41,809 bases of DNA from an uncultured Porphyromonadaceae bacterium (GCA_947177405.1 CAMWUJ010000022.1:1-41809); one strand, 5' to 3'. Positions 24,846 to 33,963 are shown, counted from the stretch's first letter. Numbers and translations: made by a program. Notes: generated by a model from the letters alone, not told the origin.

Positions 24846-25445
24846 TTATTGCTTTCGATTGATCAAAATGATGTATTCCTCTTCAGAGGAAGCCACTACC
24901 TCAGCTGAAAAGCCCCAGCCGGAGATCACTTCTGCCAGACGGTGGGCAGGAAGGAGATGGTCGCTTTCCGATTTGCGTTCATGATGAATGTCGTTGATGA
25001 ATTTTTCATCCGAGGGGAAGGCTATCACGATAGAGCCTCCCGGCTTGACATTCATCTTGAAGAGCCATTCCAGAGTGTCGGAAGGGGCGTGGAGATGCGG
25101 ATAGACAGAATAGAGCAATACCATATCATATATTCCGGGAATCATATCCTGCTCAAAATCCAACTTGAGGAGATCGACATTGGGGAGATCTCCATATTTT
25201 TTTTGCGCTATTGATAGCATACCTTTAGAGAGGTCGATCCCTGTGACGTGTCCCTTCTCTCCCACAATACTGCTCAGGTAGGGGAGGAGTACGCCGGTTC
25301 CTGTGCCAAGGTCGAGCACGCTCATTCCTTCTTCAATCGGCAATTTTGACAAAATACTTCTCACTCTCTCCGGAGTGGACCGGATTTCATTATCATCCCA
25401 TGTCGGGGCCAGGTTATCAAAGAAATCTATCTCAGATTGTGTCAT
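24846..25445 (-). CDS. Class I SAM-dependent methyltransferase (small molecule type)
   Basis: A 199-residue Rossmann methyltransferase with motif I VLDLGTGTGVLLPYL near 43-57 (Gly-rich SAM loop), acidic VTGIDLSKGML near 67-77 (motif II), and DMVLLYSVYPHLHAPSD near 106-122. The start of the protein (FFDNLAPTWDDNEI) is that of UbiE/cobalamin-like small-molecule methylases. Substrate not identifiable. It is divergent from the TonB receptor operon and has its own -7 box at 25476-25483. Confidence 0.88.
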   Translation of the reverse strand: MTQSEIDFFDNLAPTWDDNEIRSTPERVRSILSKLPIEEGMSVLDLGTGTGVLLPYLSSIVGEKGHVTGIDLSKGMLSIAQKKYGDLPNVDLLKLDFEQDMIPGIYDMVLLYSVYPHLHAPSDTLEWLFKMNVKPGGSIVIAFPSDEKFINDIHHERKSESDHLLPAHRLAEVISGWGFSAEVVASSEEEYIILINRKQ

Positions 25446-25475
25446 TACTTAGTGATTATTCAGTTTATCTTTCTG

Positions 25476-25524
25476 CAAAGTTAACTTAAATATAGTGAAT
25501 ATTAAAATTATTTTGTTAATTTTG
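25476..25524. promoter_or_regulatory. Divergent promoter region between methyltransferase and TonB receptor
   Basis: On the minus strand TAACTTTG (complement of 25476-25483) faces the methyltransferase. On the plus strand TAATTTTG at 25517-25524 faces the TonB receptor, 33 bases before its ATG. Both match the TAnnTTTG -7 box; -33 elements are weak. Confidence 0.5.
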
Positions 25525-25557
25525 CAGAAATAAACATATCTAACTGAAAAATGAGAA

Positions 25558-27435
25558 ATGAAAATGAGAAATGAATATTTCATAGCGCTTTCCGCAATCA
25601 TGCTTCCAGCCGGAATTTCGGCTGCGGAAACGAAGCGAGATACAGTGAGCCTTAAAGAAGTTGTTGTAACGGCTCCGTTGAAAACTAATCCGGAGTTGAT
25701 TCCCCTCAATGTAACGCAGGTCACGTCTGCCGAGATAGAGGAATCAGCGGAAAGCTCGCTGCTTCCTGTGCTTGTAAACAAAGTTCCAGGCCTTTTCGTG
25801 ACAGAACGAGGCTTTGCAGGCTACGGCGTTTCCGGAGGCAGTGCCGGTGCGGTCAACATCCGTGGTGTAGGGCAGGGGAACAAAGTGTTGTTCATGATCG
25901 ACGGGCAGCCTCAATGGGCAGGAGTGTTCGGGCATAGCTTGGCTGATACTTATGTTGCCAACGGGGTAGAGAAGGTGGAGGTGGTGAAAGGTCCCTCCTC
26001 TCTGCTCTATGGTTCAAACGCAATGGGCGGATCAATAAACATAGTGACCCGCACTCAGAAGGAGGATGGCCTTACAGGACGCGCACGAGCAATGTTCGGC
26101 TCTTACACCACACAGAAATTCGCTCTGTCTTCCGGGTATAAAAAAGGGAAATTCTCTGCCACTCTTTCAGGACAGCTCGACCGGAGCAACGGTTATCAGA
26201 AAGGGAGCGAGTTCTGGCTTGCTAATGAATTCGCACAATTGAAATATGCCATTTCCCGGAATTGGAATATCGCCGGGATGGTGGAGCTGACTCAGAGCCA
26301 TGCCAACAATCCCGGAACGATACAGGATCCATTGGAGAATATGTGGACGACGATTTCACGCGGCACGGGTGGAATCTACATTAAGAACATGTATGAGAAG
26401 TTTGATGGAGGTGTGCAGGGTTATATCAACTGGGGGCGGCACAATGTTGACGACGGCAACGCTCCGGGAGCGGCTCCGCGAGACTATTTATTCCATTCCA
26501 CTGACTATAACATGGGCTTCACTGCCTATGAATCCTTCTATCTCTGGGATGCCAACACCCTTTCCGCCGGAATTGATTTCCAGCATTGGGGCGGCCATAT
26601 CTGGAATACAAATAAGGAGGATGAATCCGTGCGCACATCAGAGGCGAAACATCATGTGAACGAGATAGCTGGATACATTATGATGCAGCAAGGTTTCTTC
26701 AATGACATCCTTAACATCAATGGCGGAGTGCGCCTGCAGCACGGCTCTACCTATGGGAATGTATGGGTTCCGCAGGCCGGATTGATAATCAAGCCCGGCT
26801 ATGACTCGCAGATAAAAGCATCTTTCAGCAAAGGGTTCCGATCTCCCAATATCAGGGAGTTGTACCTATATCAGCCGGCTAATCCGGATTTGAAACCGGA
26901 ATATATGCTTAATTACGAAATTAGTTACCGTCAATACTTCCTGTCACGCCGCTTGATGTTAGGCGCAGCCATATTCTATATAGACGGGAAGAATATGATT
27001 CAGACGGTCAGGGTTGACGGGCGCCCTCACAATGTCAACACCGGGAAATTTCATAACAAGGGATTTGAAATAGAGGCGGCGTACAGCATTTTGAGAAATC
27101 TTCAGGCAAGCGGGGCGTGGTCATATCTCCACACGGATTCAGATAACTTGTATTCTCCCAAGAACAAGCTTAATCTTGAGCTTACCTATTCTCCGGGACA
27201 GTTCAGCTTCACTGTTGAAGAAATGAGTATCTGGGGTATGAAATATGGGAATCCCGACGGGTCGAGCATGAATTACTCCCTCCTAAACCTGAAAGCTGCC
27301 TATACGCTTGCCGGTAATGTGCCCGTTACACTTTTCGTAAAGGGAGATAATCTTACCAACAAGCATTACGAAATTATCTATGGATGCCCGATGCCCGGAG
27401 CCACTGTGATGGGAGGTGTAGAAGTTAAATTCTAA
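25558..27435 (+). CDS. TonB-dependent outer membrane receptor, possibly for a nucleoside-type ligand
   Basis: The 625-residue protein has a signal peptide (about 1-22), a TonB box-like VSLKEVVVTAPL at about 30-41, and a plug domain at about 50-165 (VNIRGVGQGNKVLFMIDGQP, VEKVEVVKGPSSLLYGSNAM, GGSINIVTR). A 22-strand-type barrel ends with the C-terminal aromatic strand ATVMGGVEVKF. It is smaller than SusC proteins and resembles BtuB/heme-type receptors. It is followed by a nucleoside-transporter-like gene and a lipoprotein, suggesting uptake of a matching nucleoside or related cofactor, which is inference. The ATG at 25564 is an equally possible start; a 12-bp repeat overlaps this start region. 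Confidence 0.9.
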   Translation: MKMRNEYFIALSAIMLPAGISAAETKRDTVSLKEVVVTAPLKTNPELIPLNVTQVTSAEIEESAESSLLPVLVNKVPGLFVTERGFAGYGVSGGSAGAVNIRGVGQGNKVLFMIDGQPQWAGVFGHSLADTYVANGVEKVEVVKGPSSLLYGSNAMGGSINIVTRTQKEDGLTGRARAMFGSYTTQKFALSSGYKKGKFSATLSGQLDRSNGYQKGSEFWLANEFAQLKYAISRNWNIAGMVELTQSHANNPGTIQDPLENMWTTISRGTGGIYIKNMYEKFDGGVQGYINWGRHNVDDGNAPGAAPRDYLFHSTDYNMGFTAYESFYLWDANTLSAGIDFQHWGGHIWNTNKEDESVRTSEAKHHVNEIAGYIMMQQGFFNDILNINGGVRLQHGSTYGNVWVPQAGLIIKPGYDSQIKASFSKGFRSPNIRELYLYQPANPDLKPEYMLNYEISYRQYFLSRRLMLGAAIFYIDGKNMIQTVRVDGRPHNVNTGKFHNKGFEIEAAYSILRNLQASGAWSYLHTDSDNLYSPKNKLNLELTYSPGQFSFTVEEMSIWGMKYGNPDGSSMNYSLLNLKAAYTLAGNVPVTLFVKGDNLTNKHYEIIYGCPMPGATVMGGVEVKF

Positions 27436-27449
27436 GCCGAGTTCATATT

Positions 27450-28787
27450 ATGAAGACTCGTCTGTCGTTTCTATATTTCCTTCAGTTTAGTGTATGGGGA
27501 TGTTATCTCACCTGCTTGGGCCAGTTCATAGGGGCGAACGGGTTAGGAAACAAAATAGCATGGTTTTATGCTGCAATCGGACTTGTATCGATAATCACTC
27601 CATCACTCTTGGGTCGTCTTGCCGATAAGACAGGACGACCTGAGAGACTGCTGATGTTGTGTCATCTTGTTGCATCAGCTTTCATGTTCATAATGTGGTG
27701 GTATGGTTCAACACATCCTATGCTTGAATTTAAGGTTTTCTATCCGTTGTATCTATCTTTCCTTAGTTTCTATATGCCTACTATGGCCTTAGCTAATACC
27801 ACAACATTCCGTATCTTATCTGAAAATGGTCATAATCCTACCACTGCGTTTCCAACCATCCGTATATGGGGCACGGTAGGATTCGTAGCAGCAATGTGGT
27901 TTGTAAATTCAGCCTATTGGCATGACGGAGCTATTGGATTCACTTTAAATGAAGGGTTGCCGTTCAGTCATCTCAGATTTCAATATAATGCCGGACAGCT
28001 GCTATGCAGTGGAGTTATGGGGTTGATCACTTCTCTTTATTCTCTCTTTTTACCTAAAATGGTAGTTGGGGTAGGGAAAGTTGTGGGAGACCGGTTGAAA
28101 ACGGCTTCGCTTTTTGATTCTATTGGCTCGGTGATGAAGATTGCAAGAGTAAAAGTTTTTTTGATTTTTGTGATCCTTACGGGTGTGTGTCTTCAGATTT
28201 CCAATGGTTTCGCCACTCCCTTTATAACTCACTTCTCGGGAATAAGCGAATATTCTGAGTCGTTGGCTTCCGGAAATGCAACGATGTTGTTTTCTATGTC
28301 GCAGATATCGGAGGCTTTCTGTGTGTTGTTTTTGGGGATAACCATGAAAAGGATAGGTATAAGATGGGTGTATGCTGTAGGTCTTCTTGCATGGGGATTG
28401 CGTTTCCTTTTCTTTGGTCTTGGAAATCCTGGAGAAGGACTTTGGCTTTTGATCGGATCTATGTTGGTATATGGCATTGCTTTTAATTTTATTACCATAG
28501 CCGGACATATTTATATTCAGCAGGTTGCGCCGGAGAATATGAAGGGATTCGCGCAAGGATTGATGATGTTTATGAGCAATGGCATTGGTGCCACATTGGG
28601 CATGATTGGCGCCGGAGCAGTTGTGAATCATTGGTGTAGGTGGGAAATGGTCAATACTAAAACAGGAAATGGAATCCGTCTGTTTATGGGAGAGTGGGAA
28701 TGGCCTTGGTTGGTTTTTGCCTTGTATGCATTCATTGTATTGTTGTTCTGGCTTTTCTTGTTTAAGGGGAGTAAAAAAGTAGTATAA
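27450..28787 (+). CDS. Nucleoside:proton symporter family MFS transporter
   Basis: A 445-residue polytopic membrane protein with about 12 hydrophobic helices. The N-terminus MKTRLSFLYFLQFSVWGCYL, with LGQFIGANGLG next, and the motif LLGRLADKTGRPERLL (cytoplasmic loop 2-3, GxLaDr-like) match the nucleoside/NupG-type proton symporters; the IRIWGTVGFV region near helix 5 also fits. It imports nucleosides across the inner membrane with protons. It starts 14 bases after the TonB receptor stop and is followed by a lipoprotein 5 bases later, so the three form an operon for taking a ligand through both membranes. Confidence 0.87.
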   Translation: MKTRLSFLYFLQFSVWGCYLTCLGQFIGANGLGNKIAWFYAAIGLVSIITPSLLGRLADKTGRPERLLMLCHLVASAFMFIMWWYGSTHPMLEFKVFYPLYLSFLSFYMPTMALANTTTFRILSENGHNPTTAFPTIRIWGTVGFVAAMWFVNSAYWHDGAIGFTLNEGLPFSHLRFQYNAGQLLCSGVMGLITSLYSLFLPKMVVGVGKVVGDRLKTASLFDSIGSVMKIARVKVFLIFVILTGVCLQISNGFATPFITHFSGISEYSESLASGNATMLFSMSQISEAFCVLFLGITMKRIGIRWVYAVGLLAWGLRFLFFGLGNPGEGLWLLIGSMLVYGIAFNFITIAGHIYIQQVAPENMKGFAQGLMMFMSNGIGATLGMIGAGAVVNHWCRWEMVNTKTGNGIRLFMGEWEWPWLVFALYAFIVLLFWLFLFKGSKKVV

Positions 28788-28792
28788 TAAAG

Positions 28793-29446
28793 ATGATAAA
28801 GTTAAGGCAACTTGGAATTTTCTTTCTTTTCTTATTTTCTGTGATGATTTCTTGTAAGACAGCGAGGAATACGCATGGAGTGGAAACTTATAGAGGGTCA
28901 CTTGCAGATTCAATCAGCAGGGCAATAGATTATCAGATGGCGAACTATCCTCAATCGCAATACAGGGATGTATATAAGAATTTCATGCAAGATTTTTTTG
29001 GTCCCGGGCATATACTTTCGGATACTGCTGCATCCGGGCGCTACCTGAGACATGAACTATCGTTGGAAGAGTCTTTTGATGGTCCTTTGTATGAACCGAC
29101 AGGCTATAAAGGTAATTTTTATAGGGTAAATTTATCTCTTGTAAAAGACGGAATAGTGCCTTATGAAGAATTCTTCAATGCTTTTGTAACGAGTGTTAAG
29201 GATATTGTTCCACCCTCTGGCGAGGACTGGATGAAAATATGGGGTTCAATAGATGAAGTGATACATGAAAAAAAACTATCATTTCCAGAAGAAGAAAAGG
29301 ATAGGAGAGAGCTGAATGAGCAATTCAAAACGGGAGATTACATTGTTCATCATAGCCAACGCTTCAATGACTCGGTGCATTTTCATTACAGAATTATATC
29401 AAGAGATAATTTTCAAGATAAGATACTTCCATATTTGCTCAAATGA
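28793..29446 (+). CDS. Hypothetical lipoprotein, third gene of the receptor/transporter operon
   Basis: A 217-residue protein with a lipoprotein signal peptide ending in VMISC (Cys21). The mature part is soluble and mixed alpha/beta, with a run of conserved-looking motifs (YKNFMQDFFGPGHILSDTAA, GDYIVHHSQRFNDSVHFHYR). No family is recognised. A surface or periplasmic role with the receptor is likely given the 5-base spacing to the transporter and the terminator right after its stop. It may act as a binding or hydrolytic accessory protein for the same ligand, an inference. Confidence 0.75.
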   Translation: MIKLRQLGIFFLFLFSVMISCKTARNTHGVETYRGSLADSISRAIDYQMANYPQSQYRDVYKNFMQDFFGPGHILSDTAASGRYLRHELSLEESFDGPLYEPTGYKGNFYRVNLSLVKDGIVPYEEFFNAFVTSVKDIVPPSGEDWMKIWGSIDEVIHEKKLSFPEEEKDRRELNEQFKTGDYIVHHSQRFNDSVHFHYRIISRDNFQDKILPYLLK

Positions 29447-29448
29447 AG

Positions 29449-29491
29449 GAATAAGAAACGCGCAGAGTCAAGCTCTGCGCGTTTCTTATTC
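29449..29491. terminator. Strong bidirectional terminator
   Basis: A near-perfect hairpin with 19-bp arms (29449-29467 and 29473-29491) and a 5-base loop, GC-rich next to the loop (CGCGCAGAG) and AT-rich outside (GAATAAGAAA/TTTCTTATTC). It follows the lipoprotein stop by 2 bases and sits 13 bases from the convergent Fic stop, so it can end transcription from both sides. Confidence 0.9.
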
Positions 29492-29504
29492 TTTCCCCAA
29501 ATAT

Positions 29505-30059
29505 TCAAGATTCTAACTCTTTTGTGTAGCCTTCATAATAATAAGATTGTTCGATTCCTTTGAAGAGCATTTCGCGGTCATCAATCCGATCTGTCAAAGC
29601 CGGCAGGAGCAAAAACCTAAGTTCGAGATCGTTTATCGGGCTACGTTCCATAGCTTGAAGATAAAGATTCTTATCAACTTTTTGCCAGTCCACAACTTTC
29701 CCTAACCTCTTTTTGAGAATCATATCCAGCCAAATTCGGGTTGCGCGGCCATTTCCTTCCATAAAAGGATGAGCAACGTTCATTTCTACGTATTTAGCTA
29801 TTATATCTTCATAGGTCGTTTCAGGCATTTTTTCAATAGCTGCCAATGCCTCCTTCAGATAAAGTGAATTTGCAAACCTGAATCCGCCCTTACTAATGTT
29901 CTTTTCCCTTATCGCTCCTGCAAAAGGGTATAGAGAATCAAACAGGTAGCTGTGAATAGCCTGAAGTCCTTTAACTGTTCCCACCTCAATATTATCTATG
30001 GCTCCTGAACTAAAAAGCTCTTTGGCATTTTCAAGGCTCCTGCTGTCAATGGATTTCAT
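29505..30059 (-). CDS. Fic/Doc family protein with C-terminal inhibitory motif (class III type)
   Basis: The 184-residue protein carries the Fic active-site motif [12 protein letters not shown] at 97-108 and an upstream flap-like region ([16 protein letters not shown] near 49-64). Near the C-terminus SYYYEG (Ser172 to Gly177) fits the [S/T]xxxE[G/N] inhibitory motif that defines self-inhibited class III Fic proteins, in which the Glu blocks the nucleotide gamma-phosphate site. It probably AMPylates a protein target once relieved. It ends at the shared terminator and lies 15 bases after the DUF4954 stop, with which it is probably co-transcribed. Confidence 0.88.
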   Translation of the reverse strand: MKSIDSRSLENAKELFSSGAIDNIEVGTVKGLQAIHSYLFDSLYPFAGAIREKNISKGGFRFANSLYLKEALAAIEKMPETTYEDIIAKYVEMNVAHPFMEGNGRATRIWLDMILKKRLGKVVDWQKVDKNLYLQAMERSPINDLELRFLLLPALTDRIDDREMLFKGIEQSYYYEGYTKELES

Positions 30060-30074
30060 TATGATTTATCTATA

Positions 30075-31811
30075 TTACAGCTTTAACATCTCATTTTGTG
30101 CACTCAGATCTTCAAGATAGCGGCGTCGGTCGTCTTCAATCATATGGTTGAAGTCTTCGGCGTAGGATTGAATCACCTCTTTGGGCTTGTGCCAACGATC
30201 GTTGAAACGGGTAGCTATCCATTCACGCTCTAATTCAGGATACCGCCGGAAGGCTGTGTCGAAAACATCACGCATCTCCTCGATGGTCTCTTTCTGCATG
30301 GCTTCTTCCAGATAATGCCGTGGGAGAAGAAGTCCTGCCATATCCACCCAATCGAAGATCTCCTCATCGGTCTTTCTTTCAGGAAATCCTTTTGAGTCAA
30401 GGCGTAAACTGAGATATTTATAGATTGCCAGTTCATAGAGATGACGGGCTCGTTCCAAAGCGGCACGGGTGAATTTCATTCCTCTGTATCTCAGATATCT
30501 GTCATCATCGGCTGGTCGAGAAAGAAGGTCGTCGATCACATCAAGCGCGGTCATCATTGCCTCCACGGTAATTGGATTCAGAACATCAAAGACTACGCGG
30601 TCATGCAGAGGAAGCTTGCGTTTCAGTCGCCGGTCGCGTGCCGGCCATTTCTGCTCATCCCTCATAAGACCGCAACTCCGAAGCATCACACCCGGTACCA
30701 CCACTGTGGCTCCCCGATCATCACCAAAGAGATAGGAGAAAGGAAACTGTGAGGAGTCCGGATGAGTCTTGTGCGCACCCATCACCAGAGAGAATGCACC
30801 TATCTTGGCTCCCAACATTATATAAGAGAAAGAGGATGTCTTTACACCCCGCTCCAACACTCCCCAATGCACCGGACCTAACTTATACATGTGATTACTC
30901 TGGTTGGTGCCCGACCCGGCGTTCATGAAAGAGGTCTGCACTCCGATAAGGAGAGTGGATTTATGCATACTCACCGTATAAGGACCGGCAAATACCGCGC
31001 AAGCCTCGCCATTCTCCAGAGAACAATTGGCGAAGAAAAGGGAGTCGTGGGCTGTGAAGCCTTTCTCCAGAGAGGCTCCCTGCCCGATATAACAGTTGCG
31101 GACAATAGCACCGGAATCGAGGCGTCCATCCTCCACAATAAAATTATCAGCATCCACACCGGGGCCGACGAAAGCCAAAGCACGTCCCGGAGCGGCATTA
31201 TTTATAATCATGCCGTTGCGCAGATTCAGGGCGCCGCTCACCACAACTTCCCGACCCACGCTGACATTGAACAGTGTCCCGCAATTCTCCACTATGGCAT
31301 TCTCTCCGATTCCGACGAAAAATTTCTGACTTTCAAGATATTCTGATAGTATTGGGCGCAGATGATTCTCACTCCATTTAGGCTCGCGTGCCATTAGAAG
31401 CGCTATCTGGGCTGTAAGACCGGGAAATATGGTAACGGCTCTGGATCCGGTCTCATCCAGCACAGACACTTCGGTAGCAACTCCACACGCTGCTTCTTCT
31501 TCAAAAATTATACTCCCCACATTCTCAATGCGGGCACCTGATCCGATTTTACAATTCTTTAGACGAATTCCGATATTGCGGATAGTGACACCATCAGATA
31601 TGTCACATTCGCTAATCACCGCATTGGATATTCCGCCCTCCTCTGACAGCAGACCAATACGGTTGGATCCTTCAAAAGTAACATTCCTGAAAAGGGAGAA
31701 GTCGGTCTGTGGATGGAATTTTATCATCGACCAATCGTTGCATCGACAGCCGTTTTTCTCCAGCAGCTCAATTTCACGCGCACCGGGATTTATATAAGTT
31801 GGTTCCATCAT
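30075..31811 (-). CDS. DUF4954 family protein (left-handed beta-helix, hexapeptide repeats)
   Basis: From the ATG at 31811 (or 31808) the protein has about 578 residues. Residues about 10-330 show a repeat-rich pattern typical of a left-handed beta-helix (FRNVTFEGSNRIGLLSEEGG, ISNAVISECDISDGVTIRNI, GVVERG-type turns), as in sugar-nucleotide acyl- or nucleotidyltransferases. The C-terminal third is helical (LYELAIYKYLSLRLDSKGFP). Bacteroidales carry this family, but its activity is not known. A longer frame reading back to 32099 overlaps hflX in another frame and is spurious. It follows hflX by 25 bases and precedes the Fic gene. Confidence 0.9.
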   Translation of the reverse strand: MMEPTYINPGAREIELLEKNGCRCNDWSMIKFHPQTDFSLFRNVTFEGSNRIGLLSEEGGISNAVISECDISDGVTIRNIGIRLKNCKIGSGARIENVGSIIFEEEAACGVATEVSVLDETGSRAVTIFPGLTAQIALLMAREPKWSENHLRPILSEYLESQKFFVGIGENAIVENCGTLFNVSVGREVVVSGALNLRNGMIINNAAPGRALAFVGPGVDADNFIVEDGRLDSGAIVRNCYIGQGASLEKGFTAHDSLFFANCSLENGEACAVFAGPYTVSMHKSTLLIGVQTSFMNAGSGTNQSNHMYKLGPVHWGVLERGVKTSSFSYIMLGAKIGAFSLVMGAHKTHPDSSQFPFSYLFGDDRGATVVVPGVMLRSCGLMRDEQKWPARDRRLKRKLPLHDRVVFDVLNPITVEAMMTALDVIDDLLSRPADDDRYLRYRGMKFTRAALERARHLYELAIYKYLSLRLDSKGFPERKTDEEIFDWVDMAGLLLPRHYLEEAMQKETIEEMRDVFDTAFRRYPELEREWIATRFNDRWHKPKEVIQSYAEDFNHMIEDDRRRYLEDLSAQNEMLKL

Positions 31812-31836
31812 TAAGGGATTTTGTGATTGTTCTGTT

Positions 31837-33069
31837 TTATTGATTCTCCATTTCAAGATCATCATATTTCTGAAAGAGGAAATCGTTATATGGGAAGCGT
31901 TCGGAATGTATCTCCTTAGCTTTCTCATATAGTAGATCCTTGAGTTCGTCGATATTAATTTTTTCCTTTGCCGATATGAAAACGCAGTTATTATCCATCT
32001 TCGACATCCAGGTATTCTTGAATTCCTCGAGCGAGATATTCTCACGGGTACGGGGAGTGAGGTCGTCCTCATCCTTGGGAGTATATTTGAAAGCATCAAT
32101 CTTATTGAATACCAGAATCATCGGTTTTGTGTTAGGACCGCACACATCGGCAAGGGTCTTATTCACCACCTCAATCTGCTCCTCGAAATTGGGATGGCTC
32201 ACATCCACCACATGCACAAGAATATCTGCTTCTCTCACCTCATCAAGGGTTGACTTGAAGGAATTCACAAGATGAGTCGGCAGCTTGCGTATGAATCCTA
32301 CGGTGTCGGTGAGAAGGAAGGGGAGATTGTCGATGATAACTTTGCGCACGGTAGTGTCGAGAGTGGCGAAAAGTTTATTTTCTGCGAATACATCGCTCTT
32401 GCTCAGAAGATTCATCAGAGTGGATTTGCCGGCGTTGGTATATCCCACGAGTGCCACGCGTGTGAGTTTGCCTCGATTCTTGCGTTGCACACTTTTCTGC
32501 TTGTCAATACTTTTAAGTTCCTCCTTTAGACGGGAAATCTTATCGAGGATGATACGACGGTCGGTCTCGATCTGTGTTTCACCCGGACCACGCATACCGA
32601 TACCGCCTCGCTGGCGTTCGAGATGAGTCCACATTCTTGTGAGTCGGGGAAGCAGGTATTGATACTGCGCGAGTTCCACCTGTGTGCGGGCTGTGGCAGT
32701 CTGGGCTCGGTTGGCAAATATATCAAGGATGAGCGAGGTGCGGTCAAGAATCTTGACTTTGAGCTCATTCTCTATATTGAGCACCTGTTTCGAACTGAGG
32801 TCGTCATCGAAGATCACCAGTCCTATATCATGATCTTCCACATATTGCCTGATCTCCTCCAGTTTTCCCTTCCCAACGTATGTGCGCGGGTTGGGATAAT
32901 CAAGTTTCTGGGTGAATCGCTTTTCAGTCACTGCTCCCGCAGTGTGGGCGAGAAACTCGAGCTCGTCAAGGTATTCATTGCATTTTGCCTCATTCTGCAA
33001 TCTTGTGGCAAGTCCGACAAGGACCGCTCTTTCGTTGGCCTCTTTATTTATTATATTGTCTTCAATCAT
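31837..33069 (-). CDS. hflX: GTPase HflX
   Basis: HflX is a ribosome-associated GTPase that rescues or splits stalled ribosomes under stress. The 410-residue protein has the N-terminal HflX subdomain (YPNPRTYVGKGKLEEIRQYV near 58-77, and ERQRGGIGMRGPGETQIETD near 151-170). A G domain follows with G1 VGYTNAGKST at about 208-217, G3 DTVG in LLTDTVGFIRKLP, and G4 NKID. It leads an operon with DUF4954 and a Fic gene. A -33/-7 promoter lies at 33130-33160. Confidence 0.96.
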   Translation of the reverse strand: MIEDNIINKEANERAVLVGLATRLQNEAKCNEYLDELEFLAHTAGAVTEKRFTQKLDYPNPRTYVGKGKLEEIRQYVEDHDIGLVIFDDDLSSKQVLNIENELKVKILDRTSLILDIFANRAQTATARTQVELAQYQYLLPRLTRMWTHLERQRGGIGMRGPGETQIETDRRIILDKISRLKEELKSIDKQKSVQRKNRGKLTRVALVGYTNAGKSTLMNLLSKSDVFAENKLFATLDTTVRKVIIDNLPFLLTDTVGFIRKLPTHLVNSFKSTLDEVREADILVHVVDVSHPNFEEQIEVVNKTLADVCGPNTKPMILVFNKIDAFKYTPKDEDDLTPRTRENISLEEFKNTWMSKMDNNCVFISAKEKINIDELKDLLYEKAKEIHSERFPYNDFLFQKYDDLEMENQ

Positions 33070-33129
33070 GGAGTAAGTAATTTCTACGTCGTTGAGTCAC
33101 CAAGACTCATATATAATATAATTATAAAA

Positions 33130-33160
33130 CAAAGATAATCCAATTATGTTAAAAATCCAA
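33130..33160 (-). promoter_or_regulatory. Promoter of the hflX operon
   Basis: On the minus strand TTG (complement of 33158-33160), 20 bases, then TATCTTTG (complement of 33130-33137): a full -33/-7 match, 60 bases before the hflX ATG. The leader contains a short hairpin (TGAGTC/GACTCA) near 33093-33109. Confidence 0.7.
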
Positions 33161-33194
33161 GGAAAAAGGAGGAGTGAGATATGATAAAATTAAA

Positions 33195-33230
33195 AGGCGA
33201 TGTGTGGTAATCCCGACCGACACATCGCCT
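33195..33230 (-). terminator. Terminator of the OmpH-like gene
   Basis: Inverted repeat with 11-bp arms, AGGCGATGTGT at 33195-33205 and ACACATCGCCT at 33220-33230, loop of 14. On the minus strand it is followed by TTTTAATTTTAT, 24 bases past the stop codon of the OmpH-like gene. Confidence 0.8.
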
Positions 33231-33254
33231 GTTTAATTCCTTACGGTGAAAAGT

Positions 33255-33875
33255 TTATTTCTTCTTCACTTTATTATATTTAGCGTTGAGTCCTTCCACA
33301 ATCTCATCCGTGATATCAAGGTCGGGATTGATATAGAGGGTGGCATTCTTAAGCAGGATAGCATCATATCCGCGTGTTGTGTTGTATTCCTTTACGAAAG
33401 CGGAGATAGAATCGTTTACCGCCTGCTGTGCCTGCATGGCCGAAGTCTCGAAATTGGTCTGGAGGGAAGTCATGTTTTTCTGTGCTTTCTCCTGGAGGCT
33501 TGCGAGACTCTTCTCATCCTGACGGTAGGAAGCCTCGGAGAGATAGCCGTTGTTTTGCATCTTTTTCTGCATGTTGGATGCAAAATTCTGGATTTCTGTC
33601 TGATGACGCTTCACCTGGCTTTCCATATTGGTCTGCATACGGATTATCTCCTCATTGTAGTCCTTGGCAAGGTTGTATTTGCTAAGTACGGTGTCGATAT
33701 CCACATAACGGTAGTTGGGAAGCACGGTGGCATCGGTTTTCTTATCCCCTGATGCCTTTTGGGCGGCGACGGGTTTCTTAACGTCGGCCTTCTGGTCTTT
33801 ACTGTCGTTGCAGGATACCGACATCAGACCTGAAACCAATATTGCCGCGGCAATAGTAAGTTTGAATCTTTTCAT
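33255..33875 (-). CDS. OmpH/Skp-like family protein, lipoprotein
   Basis: A 206-residue protein with a lipoprotein signal ending in LMSVSC (Cys22) followed by a Lys-rich linker. A helical coiled-coil region spans about 65-165 (YNEEIIRMQTNMESQVKRHQ, KSLASLQEKAQKNMTSLQTN), framed by a short beta pair (YRYVDIDTVL and YDAILLKNATLYINPDLDIT), as in Skp/OmpH periplasmic chaperones that hold unfolded outer-membrane proteins. Here it is lipid-anchored, which is common in Bacteroidales. It is monocistronic, with its own terminator. Confidence 0.88.
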   Translation of the reverse strand: MKRFKLTIAAAILVSGLMSVSCNDSKDQKADVKKPVAAQKASGDKKTDATVLPNYRYVDIDTVLSKYNLAKDYNEEIIRMQTNMESQVKRHQTEIQNFASNMQKKMQNNGYLSEASYRQDEKSLASLQEKAQKNMTSLQTNFETSAMQAQQAVNDSISAFVKEYNTTRGYDAILLKNATLYINPDLDITDEIVEGLNAKYNKVKKK

Positions 33876-33963
33876 TATATTAAGTTGTGTTTTATCTTCT
33901 TTGGGGCTTTTAAAGCAGAGGAGGGAAGAGGGGAGAGATGCACGGAGAATGTGGAGGGACCAT

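Noticed and set aside
28050..28913. 287-residue minus-strand frame over the nucleoside transporter gene
   Set aside because: It is low-complexity, rich in His, Lys and Ser, and antisense to a well-supported membrane transporter; it is a shadow frame.
31812..32099. 96-codon N-terminal extension of the DUF4954 gene
   Set aside because: It lies inside hflX in another frame, has no DUF4954-like sequence, and two adjacent ATGs at 31808-31811 just after the hflX stop give a natural start.
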